Shown here piece by piece: positions 36,976-45,946 of a stretch of DNA of 64,000 nt; position 1 is the first letter of the stretch; the number at the start of each line of letters is the position of its first letter. Made by a program: the position numbers and the translations under genes. This stretch comes from Flavobacterium psychrotrophum (GTDB taxonomy: Bacteria > Bacteroidota > Bacteroidia > Flavobacteriales > Flavobacteriaceae). The DNA is taken from positions 1,612,001-1,676,000 of the forward strand of contig NZ_CP031557.1 of NCBI RefSeq assembly GCF_003403075.1. The letters run 5' to 3'. The notes beneath the pieces are model-generated. The model searched no databases, had not been told where the DNA came from, and was given only the letters and a program-made list of their open reading frames with translations.

Positions 36976-37004
36976 TTTGTGTCGTTGTATCAAATATACT
37001 TTTG
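36976..37004 (+). promoter_or_regulatory. glyA promoter, overlapping the fahA promoter
   Basis: TTTG (36976-36979), a 17-base spacer and TACTTTTG (36997-37004) form a -33/-7 pair. A second TACTTTTG at 37031-37038, nearer the gene, lacks a -33 partner. Confidence 0.6.
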
Positions 37005-37021
37005 TCTGGTATTTTACCAAA
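36991..37021 (-). promoter_or_regulatory. fahA promoter, overlapping the glyA promoter
   Basis: On the minus strand TTTG (37021-37018), a 19-base spacer and TATATTTG (36998-36991) match the Bacteroidetes consensus. Its -7 box shares two bases (36997-36998) with the -7 box of glyA. Confidence 0.65.
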
Positions 37022-37064
37022 CGTTTTTTGTACTTTTGGCAGCAAATTAACGAAAAATAATACA

Positions 37065-38339
37065 ATGCAACGCGACGAACAAATTTTTGACTTAATTCTT
37101 GAAGAACAGGACAGGCAAATACATGGCCTTGAGCTGATAGCATCTGAAAATTTTGTGAGCGACCAGGTAATGGAAGCTGCAGGATCTGTGCTTACAAATA
37201 AATATGCTGAGGGCTACCCGGGCAAGAGGTACTATGGCGGATGCGAAGTAGTAGACGTTATAGAACAAATAGCTATAGACAGGGCTAAGGCATTATTTGG
37301 CGCTGAGTATGCTAACGTACAGCCACACTCAGGCTCTCAGGCTAACGCATCTGTATTTCATGCGTGCCTTAAACCGGGCGATAAAATTTTAGGTTTTGAC
37401 CTTTCTCACGGTGGACACCTTACACATGGCTCTCCGGTAAACTTTTCTGGCCGTTTATACAACCCCGTATTTTATGGAGTAGAAAAAGAAACAGGTCGTT
37501 TAAATTATGACAAGATACAGGAAATAGCTACTGCCGAAAAGCCTCAGATGATTATTGCCGGTGCTTCTGCATACAGCCGTGATATGGATTTTGCACGTTT
37601 CCGTGAAATTGCAGACAGCGTGGGCGCTATCCTTTTAGCTGATATATCTCATCCTGCAGGGCTTATAGCCAAAGGGCTTATGAACGATCCTATACCACAT
37701 TGCCACATTGTAACAACCACTACCCACAAAACCCTTCGCGGGCCAAGGGGAGGGCTTATACTTATGGGTAAAGATTTTGAAAACCCTTGGGGCCATAAAA
37801 CACCAAAAGGCGAAATTAGAATGATGTCTGCACTGTTAGACTTAGCTGTTTTTCCTGGTAACCAGGGTGGGCCTTTAGAGCATATTATTGCTGCAAAGGC
37901 AGTTGCTTTTGGCGAAGCGTTAAGCGATGAGTTCTTTGCTTACGCAAGACAATTACAAAAAAATGCTAAAGTTATGGCCGATGCTTTTGTAAAGCGCGGA
38001 TATGATATTATTAGTGGCGGTACAGATAACCACATGATGCTTATTGACCTTCGTAATAAAAATATTAGCGGTAAAGAAGCTGAAAACGCTCTTGTTAAGG
38101 CTGAAATTACGGTTAATAAGAACATGGTTCCGTTTGATGACAAGAGTCCGTTTGTAACCTCTGGTATACGCGTGGGTACTGCTGCCATTACAACCCGCGG
38201 ACTTGTAGAAGCTGATATGGAAACTATTGTAGACCTTATAGACAGGGTTATTACAAACCATACTGATGAAGCAGTTCTTGAAGAAGTAGCAGATTTAGTT
38301 AATGATATGATGAGCGAAAGGCCAATCTTTGTTTTCTAA
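37065..38339 (+). CDS. glyA: Serine hydroxymethyltransferase
   Basis: The 424-residue PLP enzyme interconverts serine and glycine with tetrahydrofolate and supplies one-carbon units. The ATG at 37065 gives the usual start ([11 protein letters not shown]) and family length. [12 protein letters not shown] near residue 25, [15 protein letters not shown] near residue 48, [12 protein letters not shown] near residue 112 and [14 protein letters not shown] near residue 225 (Schiff-base lysine) are all intact. The open frame extends 90 codons further up, but that part overlaps fahA antisense and both promoters, so it is not coding. A good terminator follows. Confidence 0.97.
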   Translation: MQRDEQIFDLILEEQDRQIHGLELIASENFVSDQVMEAAGSVLTNKYAEGYPGKRYYGGCEVVDVIEQIAIDRAKALFGAEYANVQPHSGSQANASVFHACLKPGDKILGFDLSHGGHLTHGSPVNFSGRLYNPVFYGVEKETGRLNYDKIQEIATAEKPQMIIAGASAYSRDMDFARFREIADSVGAILLADISHPAGLIAKGLMNDPIPHCHIVTTTTHKTLRGPRGGLILMGKDFENPWGHKTPKGEIRMMSALLDLAVFPGNQGGPLEHIIAAKAVAFGEALSDEFFAYARQLQKNAKVMADAFVKRGYDIISGGTDNHMMLIDLRNKNISGKEAENALVKAEITVNKNMVPFDDKSPFVTSGIRVGTAAITTRGLVEADMETIVDLIDRVITNHTDEAVLEEVADLVNDMMSERPIFVF

Positions 38340-38363
38340 AAAAAGCAAATATATCTATATATC

Positions 38364-38391
38364 AAAATCCTCCGTAAGGGGGATTTTTTTA
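38364..38391 (+). terminator. Hairpin terminator after glyA
   Basis: AAAATCCTCC pairs with GGGGGATTTT around GTAA, followed by a run of T, 25 bases after the stop codon. Confidence 0.85.
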
Positions 38392-38461
38392 TACCTAAAA
38401 TACAGATTTTTAATTTCTTATTGTTACATTTAGAGGACTAATCAATATAATTTTTCACGCT

Positions 38462-38896
38462 ATGAAAAAGACATTACTTATTTTAAGCTGCCTTGCCATC
38501 ATTGGATGTTCTAATGATGACAAAGCAAAAGAAACTACTGCTGCATCACTTATAGGCAACTGGCAACTGACAGCGCAGTATGGCAGCGATGGCGGAAGCA
38601 ACAGCGGCTGGGTGCCGGTGCAAATGGGCTATGCCATGAAGTTTAATGAAAACGGAACCTTTACATCTCAGAAGTACGCAGAATGTACTGAAGGAACATA
38701 TACGGTTTCTGGAAACAAGCTAAAACTGGATTATGGATGCGAAGGTTTTACTACCGGAGCAGAATCGCCGGCAGGAATTTTTGTAGAAGAAGTTAGTTTT
38801 GAAAATGGATCATTAATTCTTAACCCTACCTATGCAACTTGTGATGAAGGATGTTGGGTAAAATTTGAAAGGACAGGAGAGTTTGTAGTATATTAA
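38462..38896 (+). CDS. Lipocalin-like lipoprotein
   Basis: The 144-residue protein has a lipoprotein signal (LLILSCLAIIGCSND; lipobox Cys near residue 17). A small beta-rich domain follows, with SLIGNWQLTAQYG at its start (the GxW of lipocalins) and KFNENGTFTSQ, GTYTVSGNKLKL and LILNPTY strands after it. This matches the lipocalin-like / DUF-type cell-surface lipoproteins common in Flavobacteria; the ligand is unknown. Four cysteines in the mature part could form two disulfides. It is a single gene. On the opposite strand a small RNA ends about 26 bases downstream. Confidence 0.85.
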   Translation: MKKTLLILSCLAIIGCSNDDKAKETTAASLIGNWQLTAQYGSDGGSNSGWVPVQMGYAMKFNENGTFTSQKYAECTEGTYTVSGNKLKLDYGCEGFTTGAESPAGIFVEEVSFENGSLILNPTYATCDEGCWVKFERTGEFVVY

Positions 38897-38921
38897 GGTA
38901 TAATAAAAAAAACAAACCTCT

Positions 38922-38992
38922 ATAAAAAGCGAAGACCCGAGGGTGGAAGCCCCTGGGTCTTACCATTAAAGACCCATAACATGATCAATAAT
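38922..38992 (-). ncRNA. Candidate small RNA with two mutually exclusive hairpins
   Basis: A -7 box TACTTTTG lies at 39006-38999. Downstream on the minus strand GGGTCTT (38975-38969 complement) can pair with the next AAGACCC. Alternatively that AAGACCC, extended by AGGG, can pair with CCCT plus the second GGGTCTT to make an 11-bp hairpin with one bulge, followed by CGCTTTTT. No reading frame of note is present and neither flanking gene is in position to be its target in cis. A Flavobacteria-specific RNA family such as Rfam Flavo-1 is possible but I cannot test it. Confidence 0.5.
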
Positions 38993-38998
38993 GAGCTG

Positions 38999-39006
38999 CA
39001 AAAGTA
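38999..39006 (-). promoter_or_regulatory. -7 box of the candidate small RNA
   Basis: The minus strand reads TACTTTTG. It is followed by GCAGC, and transcription would begin near 38992. Confidence 0.45.
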
Positions 39007-39101
39007 GGGTATAGGTTTACAATTTCCTAACATAAACAGATGTTTTTTGAAAATAATTTATATTAGTACTGATAAACAATATCTTAAAGTATCGGGCAAT
39101 T

Positions 39102-39671
39102 TTACTTTATGACCAAATCAAATTTTGTTAGCAAGCCTTTAAGACCTTCAGTAGTGAAAATAGCTTTTTTAAGTTTATTTTTTTCAGGATCTATTGTAAA
39201 GTTATAGGCAGTACTAAAATCGGTTTTATTAGCTGTGGTATCAATAAATACACTTTTGTGCAGATTACAATTATCAAATACAGATCCGGTTATATCAGCT
39301 TCCATAAAATCTACTGCAATCATGCTACAATTTTCGAATAATGTGTTGCGCATTTTAAAGGCATAAAATTTAGTATAGTCCAGCTTACAGTCCTTAAAGG
39401 CAAATTTAAAAAGGAGCTTATCTACGGTTACAAAATTTACTTCTGTAAAATCGCAGCCGGTAAATTGTACATCTCTAAAAGAAACATAATTTATTCTTGC
39501 TTTTGCAAAGTTGCAGTTTATAAAAATACAATCTATAAATGCGACACCAGAAAAATCGACAGCACTAAAATCGCAATCATCAAATGTACAGCGTTCAAAA
39601 TCATGATATATTATTTCTCTTTCAAAAAAAATACTGCCCGAATATTGCTTGTTTATTATATAGTCTGCCAT
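39102..39671 (-). CDS. Pentapeptide-repeat protein
   Basis: The 189-residue protein is built of five-residue repeats of the A(D/N)LXX type, here rich in Phe and Cys. Examples are CDFSAVDFSGVAFIDCIFIN, CDFTEVNF and CSMIAVDFMEADITGSVFDN. These fold into a right-handed square beta-helix. There is no signal peptide. Known relatives include DNA-gyrase mimics such as Qnr/MfpA, but most have no assigned role and this one lacks a distinguishing feature. It has its own -7 box about 18 bases upstream. Confidence 0.88.
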   Translation of the reverse strand: MADYIINKQYSGSIFFEREIIYHDFERCTFDDCDFSAVDFSGVAFIDCIFINCNFAKARINYVSFRDVQFTGCDFTEVNFVTVDKLLFKFAFKDCKLDYTKFYAFKMRNTLFENCSMIAVDFMEADITGSVFDNCNLHKSVFIDTTANKTDFSTAYNFTIDPEKNKLKKAIFTTEGLKGLLTKFDLVIK

Positions 39672-39688
39672 TAATGTTATATTTATTA

Positions 39689-39696
39689 CAAAAGTA
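39689..39696 (-). promoter_or_regulatory. -7 box for the pentapeptide-repeat gene
   Basis: The minus strand reads TACTTTTG, 17 bases before the ATG at 39671. The adjoining 39697-39967 is very AT-rich, includes a short TA run at 39885-39897, and holds no gene that I can see. Confidence 0.5.
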
Positions 39697-39967
39697 CATT
39701 AATGGATTATACTTTTTGAAATATAAAAAAAGTCATCTTTATTTATCAAATATATTTGAATTCCGGATTCCAAAATTATAACTGAAAATTAATTAGTTAG
39801 AGCTAATTATATAAACCTTTATAAAATGCAATAATATTATTTATTGTAAAATAGACGACTATGCACCTCTCTAATTAGTTTCATATATATATATATGACT
39901 TATAATATATATTATGTAAAATAAAAGGTAAAAAAATAAACCGGACTATTACCCGGCTTAAATTATG

Positions 39968-40480
39968 TTATTTAACTGTAAATGGTACTTCCAGCTTTTC
40001 CCAGCTTAGTACTACACCTGTTTTAGTAATAGTATATGTAAGGCTTTCTGCAAGTTTGTCAACTTTTTTTGTTTTAACTGTTACACGCAAAGCATCTTGT
40101 TTCTCATTATATTTATAAGCTCCCCATTGTTTAGCTTCTTTATTAAATATAACTGTAGCTGTACCGTTCTCTTGTGGAATAATAAATAATGAATATGTAC
40201 CTGCGGCAAGGTCTTTACCTTCAACTTTTATTGCTTTACTTGTTTCAAAAGTTGTAGCATCGTTAGCACCTGCACGCCATACTTGTCCGTATGGTACAAG
40301 GCTTCCCCATATTTGGCGGCCTTTAACAAATGGGCTGTTATATTTAATTGTAATAGCGGCTCCGTTAATTGTGCCTTTAGCTTCGGCCGCAGGACTTGCC
40401 GGTTTCTTTTCCTGTGCAACGGCACTGTTTACAGATACAAGCGCTACAAATAGCAACGCCAATTTTGCAATAAGTTTCAT
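39968..40480 (-). CDS. DUF2911 secreted protein
   Basis: The 170-residue protein has a signal peptide (KLALLFVALVSVNSAVA). It carries the DUF2911 domain: ITIKYNSPFVKGRQIWGSLVPYGQVWRAGANDATTFE in several blocks, then GTYSLFIIPQE and a C-terminal SYTITKTGVVLSWEKLEV. The family is widespread in Bacteroidetes, presumably periplasmic, and without known activity. It is a single gene divergent from the DUF294 gene. Confidence 0.92.
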   Translation of the reverse strand: MKLIAKLALLFVALVSVNSAVAQEKKPASPAAEAKGTINGAAITIKYNSPFVKGRQIWGSLVPYGQVWRAGANDATTFETSKAIKVEGKDLAAGTYSLFIIPQENGTATVIFNKEAKQWGAYKYNEKQDALRVTVKTKKVDKLAESLTYTITKTGVVLSWEKLEVPFTVK

Positions 40481-40627
40481 TTTTAAATTGTTTTATTGTT
40501 GTGCTTGTAAAGTTATAAAGACTCTTCTTAAATATTAAATTTTAACAAACCTTTATGTGTTTTTACTGTAAGTATTTCTTTCATTGCTTTTTAAAAAATA
40601 GTATTTTTAGCATCAAACTTTCATTTG

Positions 40628-42546
40628 ATGAAAAACCCTGTTGCCCAAAAGGTTGCTGATTTTTTAAAGCATTATCCACCTTTTAGTAGTCTTACTCCAG
40701 ATAACCTTTTTGCTATTGCTGAGGCTTCAAGGCTATTATATCTTGATAAAAACCAGACGCTTTTTAAAGGGGGCGATCATATTCATACTGATTTTTACAT
40801 AGTTAATACAGGTGTTGTAGGGCTTTCGCTTACGTCAGATGCCGAGGAAATGCTTATAGACAAATGTGATGAAGGCGATATACTGGGCTTGCGCCCTTTC
40901 TTTGCAAAGAATGATTACCTGATGACGGCGCGTGCCCGCGAAGAAGCCACAGTATATGCAATTCCGATTACTTTTTTTGAGCAGTTTATAACAGGAAACT
41001 CAAAAGTACTTGAATTTTTATTAGAAAGTTTTGCATCGCAAACACGTAATCCATTAGACAGGGAACGTAGCGGTCGTTTACTTTCTGAAAATACAATTTA
41101 CAGCGACCAGGATGTTGATATCCAATACTTTCAACCTATAAAATATACACGCAATCCTATTACGGCAAATCCGGATGATGTATTAATGTATATTGCAAAA
41201 ACAATGGCTAACAGTGCTATTGGCAGTGTCATTATTCAAAAAGACCAACTGCCAATAGGTATTATAACCGACAGGGACCTGAGGGCAAAAATAGCAACGG
41301 GCCTGCTTCCTATTACTTCGATAGCTACCGAGGTTATGACCAGCCCTGTAATTACTGTACCGGAAAACATATCAGTTGCAGAAGCCCAGATGATTATGCT
41401 TAAACATAATGTAGGCCACCTGTGTGTAACGCGCGACGGTACTGATAATACAGCTGTTAGCGGTATAATTTCTGAGCATGATGTGGTTGCCGCACAGGCA
41501 AATACTCCGGGAGTTTTATTAAAACAAACCCGCAGGTCGGCAAATAATAAGGAACTAAAGTATGTACGAGAAAAACTTACAGATCTTATACAGAACTCTA
41601 TAGATAAGAATATCCCTATTTCGCACATTTCTAATATTGTGGCTGAGATAAATATAGCGCTTACCCGTAGGGCTATAGAACTGGCTGTAACTAAAATAGG
41701 CAGCCCCCTCCTGTTCGTTTTGTATGGATGAACATTGGCAGTCAGGGACGCAAAGAACAACTTTTACGTACAGACCAGGATAATGCGCTGATATTTGAAG
41801 ATGTAGCGCCGGAACAACATGATACTGTAAAACGCTACTTTATGGAACTTGCTGAACTGGTTACAGAGTCCTTGAATAAAGTAGGCTACGAATTTTCTCC
41901 GCATAATATTGTTGCAAGAAATCCTAAATGGTGTAAGTCTTTAACAGACTGGATAAAACAATATAATGAGTGGACAAACACACCCCGTGAAAAAGATATT
42001 GAAGTAAGTACACTTTTCTTTGATTTCGATTTTATATATGGTTTCCCCGCTATTGAAGAAGTGATAATTGATACTATAAACCAAAATATTACCCGAAACA
42101 AGAAGTTTTTTGCATTCCTTGCATCAGATACTCTTAAAAACCCTGCCCCACTTGGATTTTTCAGGCAGTTTTTATTGGAGAGTGACGGCGAGCATAAAGA
42201 TAATTTTGATATAAAAGCACGCGCACTTGAGCCGCTTATTGATGCTGCGCGCCTGCTTGCCCTAAGCCAGGGCCTTACCGAAATAACAAATACCTACCAC
42301 AGGTTTAAAAAACTTGCTGAGCTTGAGCCTCAAAATGCAGAACTTTATGAAGAATGTTCTGAAGCATTTAATACCCTGCAGCGCTTTAGGACTGAGGAAG
42401 GCCTTATAAACGATTCTAATGGCAGGTACTTAAACCTTAATGAGTTATCTAAAACAGATAAAGTAAAACTTAAAAACTGTTTTCAGCCCATAACAGATGT
42501 ACAGGATATGATCAAGAACCGATTTTCTTTAACTTACTTAAGCTAA
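40628..42546 (+). pseudogene. Frameshifted cNMP-binding / CBS / DUF294 nucleotidyltransferase-like protein
   Basis: Two overlapping frames (40628-41731 and 41728-42546) together encode one expected protein of about 639 residues. The order is a cyclic-nucleotide-binding domain (about 1-140), two CBS motifs (about 180-300), a DUF294 nucleotidyltransferase-like domain with NIGSQGRKEQ and TDQDNA, and a C-terminal helical domain. At a run of five C (41704-41708) the first frame turns into PLLFVLYG-stop. In the other frame the same bases read PPPVRFVWMNIGSQG, which continues the family sequence perfectly. One extra C restores the full frame. This could be a real loss, phase variation or a sequencing indel. 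The exonuclease gene follows four bases later. Confidence 0.85.
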
Positions 42547-42550
42547 TATT

Positions 42551-43150
42551 ATGGCATTTGAATGGCTTACCGGCAGCAATCCGCAGTTTTGGAAAAACTA
42601 TCTTTCCCTCTTTGAGAATGATAATAATACGGGTAAAAAACGTTTTGTGGTTTTTGATATGGAAGCTACCGGGCTCGACTTTAAAGAAGATACGATACTA
42701 TCTATAGGTGCTATGGGCGTTAATGATGGTGGCATTTCTATTGGCGATTTTTTTCAGGCTTATGTTGCTCGCGAGCAATTCAGTCCACGATCTGTAGCAT
42801 TGCAGGATGTGGTAAAAGACACAAATGAAACGGTCGTAGAAGCCGAAGCAATGATACAATTTTTAAATTTTATTAAAGATGCTACACTGGTAGGCCATAA
42901 CATAAACCTTGATATTGAAATGCTTAATCAGGCACTTAAAAGGCTAGAACTGGGCAGGCTCAAAAATGATGTTATGGATACAAACGTATTGTTTAAACGC
43001 TGGAAAGGAAATACTGATGATAGCCAGTATACGCTTGACGAACTTTGCGATGCGCTTAAAATTGATAAGACAGACCGGCATACTGCATGGGGTAATGCAT
43101 ACACTACTGCAATGGTATTTTTAAAGCTGAAAAATAAGCTGGGTATTTAA
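42551..43150 (+). CDS. DnaQ-like 3'-5' exonuclease with altered motif III
   Basis: The 199-residue DEDDh-family protein resembles the epsilon subunit of DNA polymerase III. FDMEATGLD gives Asp36 and Glu38 (motif I) and GHNINLD gives Asp121 (motif II). Motif III should be HxxxxD; here it is HTAWGN, His177 with Asn182 in place of the last metal-binding aspartate. One base change (AAT for GAT) would restore it. The start lies four bases after the DUF294 reading frame, so the two form an operon; the pairing of DUF294-CBS protein and exonuclease is a familiar one near acetate genes. Activity may be impaired. Confidence 0.88.
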   Translation: MAFEWLTGSNPQFWKNYLSLFENDNNTGKKRFVVFDMEATGLDFKEDTILSIGAMGVNDGGISIGDFFQAYVAREQFSPRSVALQDVVKDTNETVVEAEAMIQFLNFIKDATLVGHNINLDIEMLNQALKRLELGRLKNDVMDTNVLFKRWKGNTDDSQYTLDELCDALKIDKTDRHTAWGNAYTTAMVFLKLKNKLGI

Positions 43151-43155
43151 GAAAT

Positions 43156-45870
43156 TTACTGTGCTTCCGGAAGTAAGATAACAAATGTGGTTCCCTGCCC
43201 CTGAACAGATTCTACATATATTGCACCATTATGATGGTTTACAATACGACGGCAAATAGCAAGGCCTATACCACTACCGGAATATTCTGAACGGGAATGC
43301 AGCCTTTTAAACACTTCAAATATTTGCTTTTTATATTGTTCTTCTATACCAATACCATTATCCCGTACTTCGATTTTATAATACTGCACCGGTAAGGGCG
43401 ACTTAATGTAAAGTGCTACTTCTGCCCTGCTTATTTTTCCTGAACTAATGTTAATGGTTGGTATTTTACCGGCTTCAACAAATTTAAGAGCATTGCCCAC
43501 CAGGTTATAAAACAACTGGTTCATTTGTAGGGATACTGCTTCAATTTCCGGAAGGTGCCCTATGTGCACTACAGCCCCGCGTTCTTCAATGAGCAACTCA
43601 AAATCGTGTATTATATTCTTTACAATATTCTCAATATTTGTTTTTACAAAGCGTACATCCGGGCTAAGTAGCCTCGAAAACTCAAGCAGGTCTTTTATCA
43701 GCAGCGACATCCGGTCTGAAGCCTTTACAATTTTATCAATTGTAAGAGCATGTATGTTATCAACATCCCTGTCTTTTAACAGGTTGCTGAACATACTTAT
43801 TTTTCGCAATGGCTCCTGAAGGTCATGGCTTGCTACATAAGCATATTGTTCCAGCTCCTGATTAGTATTTATAAGTTTCAGGTTTATTTCTTCAAGTTCG
43901 TAATTTGCTTTTTGTAATGCTTCTGTACGTTCTTTAACCTCATTTTCAAGGGCTAGTTGTATTTTTTTTGTTGCAGTAATATCCTGGGCAGTACCACGCA
44001 GCATATACGGTTTTCCACTATTGTCACGAAAAGCTTTACCCTGTGCGTGTAAAATACGTTCTCTGCCTGTAATACGGCTTATAACCCTAAATTCTTCGTC
44101 ATAATGCCCGTCAGATTCTAATGCTAATGCACCATCAACAGCGTCAGCAATACGCTGCCTGTCATCAGGATGTATAGAATTAATAACATCATTAAGGTCT
44201 TCAATAGCGCCGGTTAACCCAAACCATTCTAAAACTCTTTCAGAATAATCTACCACTCCTGTAGAAGGATCTACCGTCCAGGTACCAAGTTCTGCAAGCT
44301 CTATGGCACCTCTCAGGGCAGTTTCTGTTTCGCGCAAAGCTTCCTGGGCTTTAATTGTTTCTGTTACATCAATTGCAATATCAAGAACCGCATATATTTT
44401 TCCGTTGCCGTCATAAAGCGGCGAATAGCTTACATTATAAAAATTTTGGGTAAGCACACCATTTCTCATAATGTTTACCTGTCTTCCAAAGTGGTGTGTT
44501 TTTATACCTTTTGCAAAAACTTCGCGCATGAGGTCAATAGATGCCTGGCCTTCCATTTCAGGCATGCTTTGCAGTAAGGGCAAACCTTCCATTTCTTCAC
44601 GCGTGCGGCCTACAAAACGCAAAAACTCATTATTCATCAAATCTGCAACAAGCTCTTCTCCTTTAAATACAGCCACAGCAGCCTGGGCAGAATATATAAC
44701 CGACCTGAATTTTTCTTCGCTGGCAGCAATTTCTTTAAGTGCCCGGTTACGGTCGCTCACATCATTAGCAAGTATCACTATACCACTTATTTCTCCATGT
44801 TCATTCCTGAATGGTGAATAGGTAAAATCAACATATACATCTGTGAGTAGATTATCGTGCGTTAGCTTTACAAGCGTATCATATCCCCTATGAGGTATCC
44901 CGGTATTATAAACCCCATCAAGCAGTTCTAAAAATCCCTGTCCTTTAATTTCTGGAAGTGCTTCTGATAACGGCAGGCTTATGATGCTTTCATCTTTACC
45001 CCATATTTTGAGAATCATTTCGTTGGCAATTTCCACCACCATATCCTTACCTGTAAGAAAACCAATGGCCATAGGACTTTGCTCTGTAACATTCCTGAAA
45101 CGGGCCTCGCTTTCTAAAAGCCTTCGTTTAGATACTACCCTATCGGTAACATTTACAGCCGTATTCATAATCGCATAAACCTCGCCCTGCCTGTTAAATA
45201 ACGGTTTATAGGTAAAATCAAAATAATACGTATCAAGTACACCATCTACCGCAAGGTATGCGGGCTCATCGGTTACAGTATAAATTTCTCCGGTAGTAAA
45301 AACATTATCAAGTATCTGCAAAAAGGGCTGACCTTCAAGCTCGGGAACGGCATCAGCCAGTTTCTGACCTATAATGGCGCGCGTTTTACCCCAAAAACTC
45401 AGGATAACATCATTAGCAATACCTACTACAAGCTCCCTGCCCACATAAAGCCCTATGGCCACAGTAGATTCGGCTATAATGTTTGCCAATGTCTCCTGGC
45501 TTTTTCCTGGCTGAAATGCATTATTAAATGCTTTTTGCACCGTTCCATAAATCACATCTTCATCATTTACAGTAACGCGTTTGCCTTTTACAATAATATG
45601 GGTGTTAGAATTGTGTGGTAAATAACTCAAGCTTATCTCGCCGGTAATAAGTGCCCGCTGAATTGCTGCTGAAACATGTGGCAGGTCATCAGCATCTGTA
45701 AGTGTAAATATGTTATTGTAAGGGCCGGTGGCATGCGGGTACCCAAAGAGCAGCTGTGACCTTTCATCAAGGGTTACAATTCCTGTGGCTTCATTAAATA
45801 ACCATACACCTATACCAGAGGCATTAATTACCAGGCTAAGGTCAACATTATTAAGGCCAGGGTGCTGCAT
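43156..45870 (-). CDS. Multi-PAS sensor histidine kinase
   Basis: The 904-residue soluble kinase has an N-terminal PAS-like region (about 10-115). Three PAS copies that are clearly related to each other follow (about 134-245, 264-375 and 391-505; each with IANxxxL-x-W/FVGK-type and ExEGQ blocks), then a PAS_3-type domain (about 519-635) and a coiled coil. HDLQEPLRK gives the phosphoacceptor His682 and VRDNGIGI and SGIGLAICRR give the ATP-binding N and G boxes. It has no membrane segment. This is the phytochrome-like HisKA class. No response regulator is directly attached; the nearest is at 48712. Confidence 0.92.
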   Translation of the reverse strand: MQHPGLNNVDLSLVINASGIGVWLFNEATGIVTLDERSQLLFGYPHATGPYNNIFTLTDADDLPHVSAAIQRALITGEISLSYLPHNSNTHIIVKGKRVTVNDEDVIYGTVQKAFNNAFQPGKSQETLANIIAESTVAIGLYVGRELVVGIANDVILSFWGKTRAIIGQKLADAVPELEGQPFLQILDNVFTTGEIYTVTDEPAYLAVDGVLDTYYFDFTYKPLFNRQGEVYAIMNTAVNVTDRVVSKRRLLESEARFRNVTEQSPMAIGFLTGKDMVVEIANEMILKIWGKDESIISLPLSEALPEIKGQGFLELLDGVYNTGIPHRGYDTLVKLTHDNLLTDVYVDFTYSPFRNEHGEISGIVILANDVSDRNRALKEIAASEEKFRSVIYSAQAAVAVFKGEELVADLMNNEFLRFVGRTREEMEGLPLLQSMPEMEGQASIDLMREVFAKGIKTHHFGRQVNIMRNGVLTQNFYNVSYSPLYDGNGKIYAVLDIAIDVTETIKAQEALRETETALRGAIELAELGTWTVDPSTGVVDYSERVLEWFGLTGAIEDLNDVINSIHPDDRQRIADAVDGALALESDGHYDEEFRVISRITGRERILHAQGKAFRDNSGKPYMLRGTAQDITATKKIQLALENEVKERTEALQKANYELEEINLKLINTNQELEQYAYVASHDLQEPLRKISMFSNLLKDRDVDNIHALTIDKIVKASDRMSLLIKDLLEFSRLLSPDVRFVKTNIENIVKNIIHDFELLIEERGAVVHIGHLPEIEAVSLQMNQLFYNLVGNALKFVEAGKIPTINISSGKISRAEVALYIKSPLPVQYYKIEVRDNGIGIEEQYKKQIFEVFKRLHSRSEYSGSGIGLAICRRIVNHHNGAIYVESVQGQGTTFVILLPEAQ

Positions 45871-45895
45871 ACTATTTTAAAGAATTTATCTAAAA

Positions 45896-45903
45896 CAAAT
45901 ATA
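45896..45903 (-). promoter_or_regulatory. -7 box for the multi-PAS kinase gene
   Basis: The minus strand reads TATATTTG, 25 bases before the ATG at 45870. Confidence 0.55.
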
Positions 45904-45946
45904 TCTAATTAAAAAGAGATACGGAAAGCCAAATACATATAGTGCA

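Noticed and set aside
36795-37064. A 90-codon N-terminal extension of glyA
   Set aside because: It is antisense to fahA, contains both promoter boxes, and would place foreign sequence before the standard SHMT start.
41704-41731. Programmed ribosomal frameshift
   Set aside because: The site is a C5 run without a classic slippery heptamer or an obvious stimulating structure, and DUF294 proteins are normally made from one frame. An indel is simpler.
41728-42546. Independent gene for the DUF294 C-terminal half
   Set aside because: Its ATG falls inside the conserved VWMNIGSQG block and the upstream bases in that frame encode the missing family sequence, so it is a fragment of one gene.
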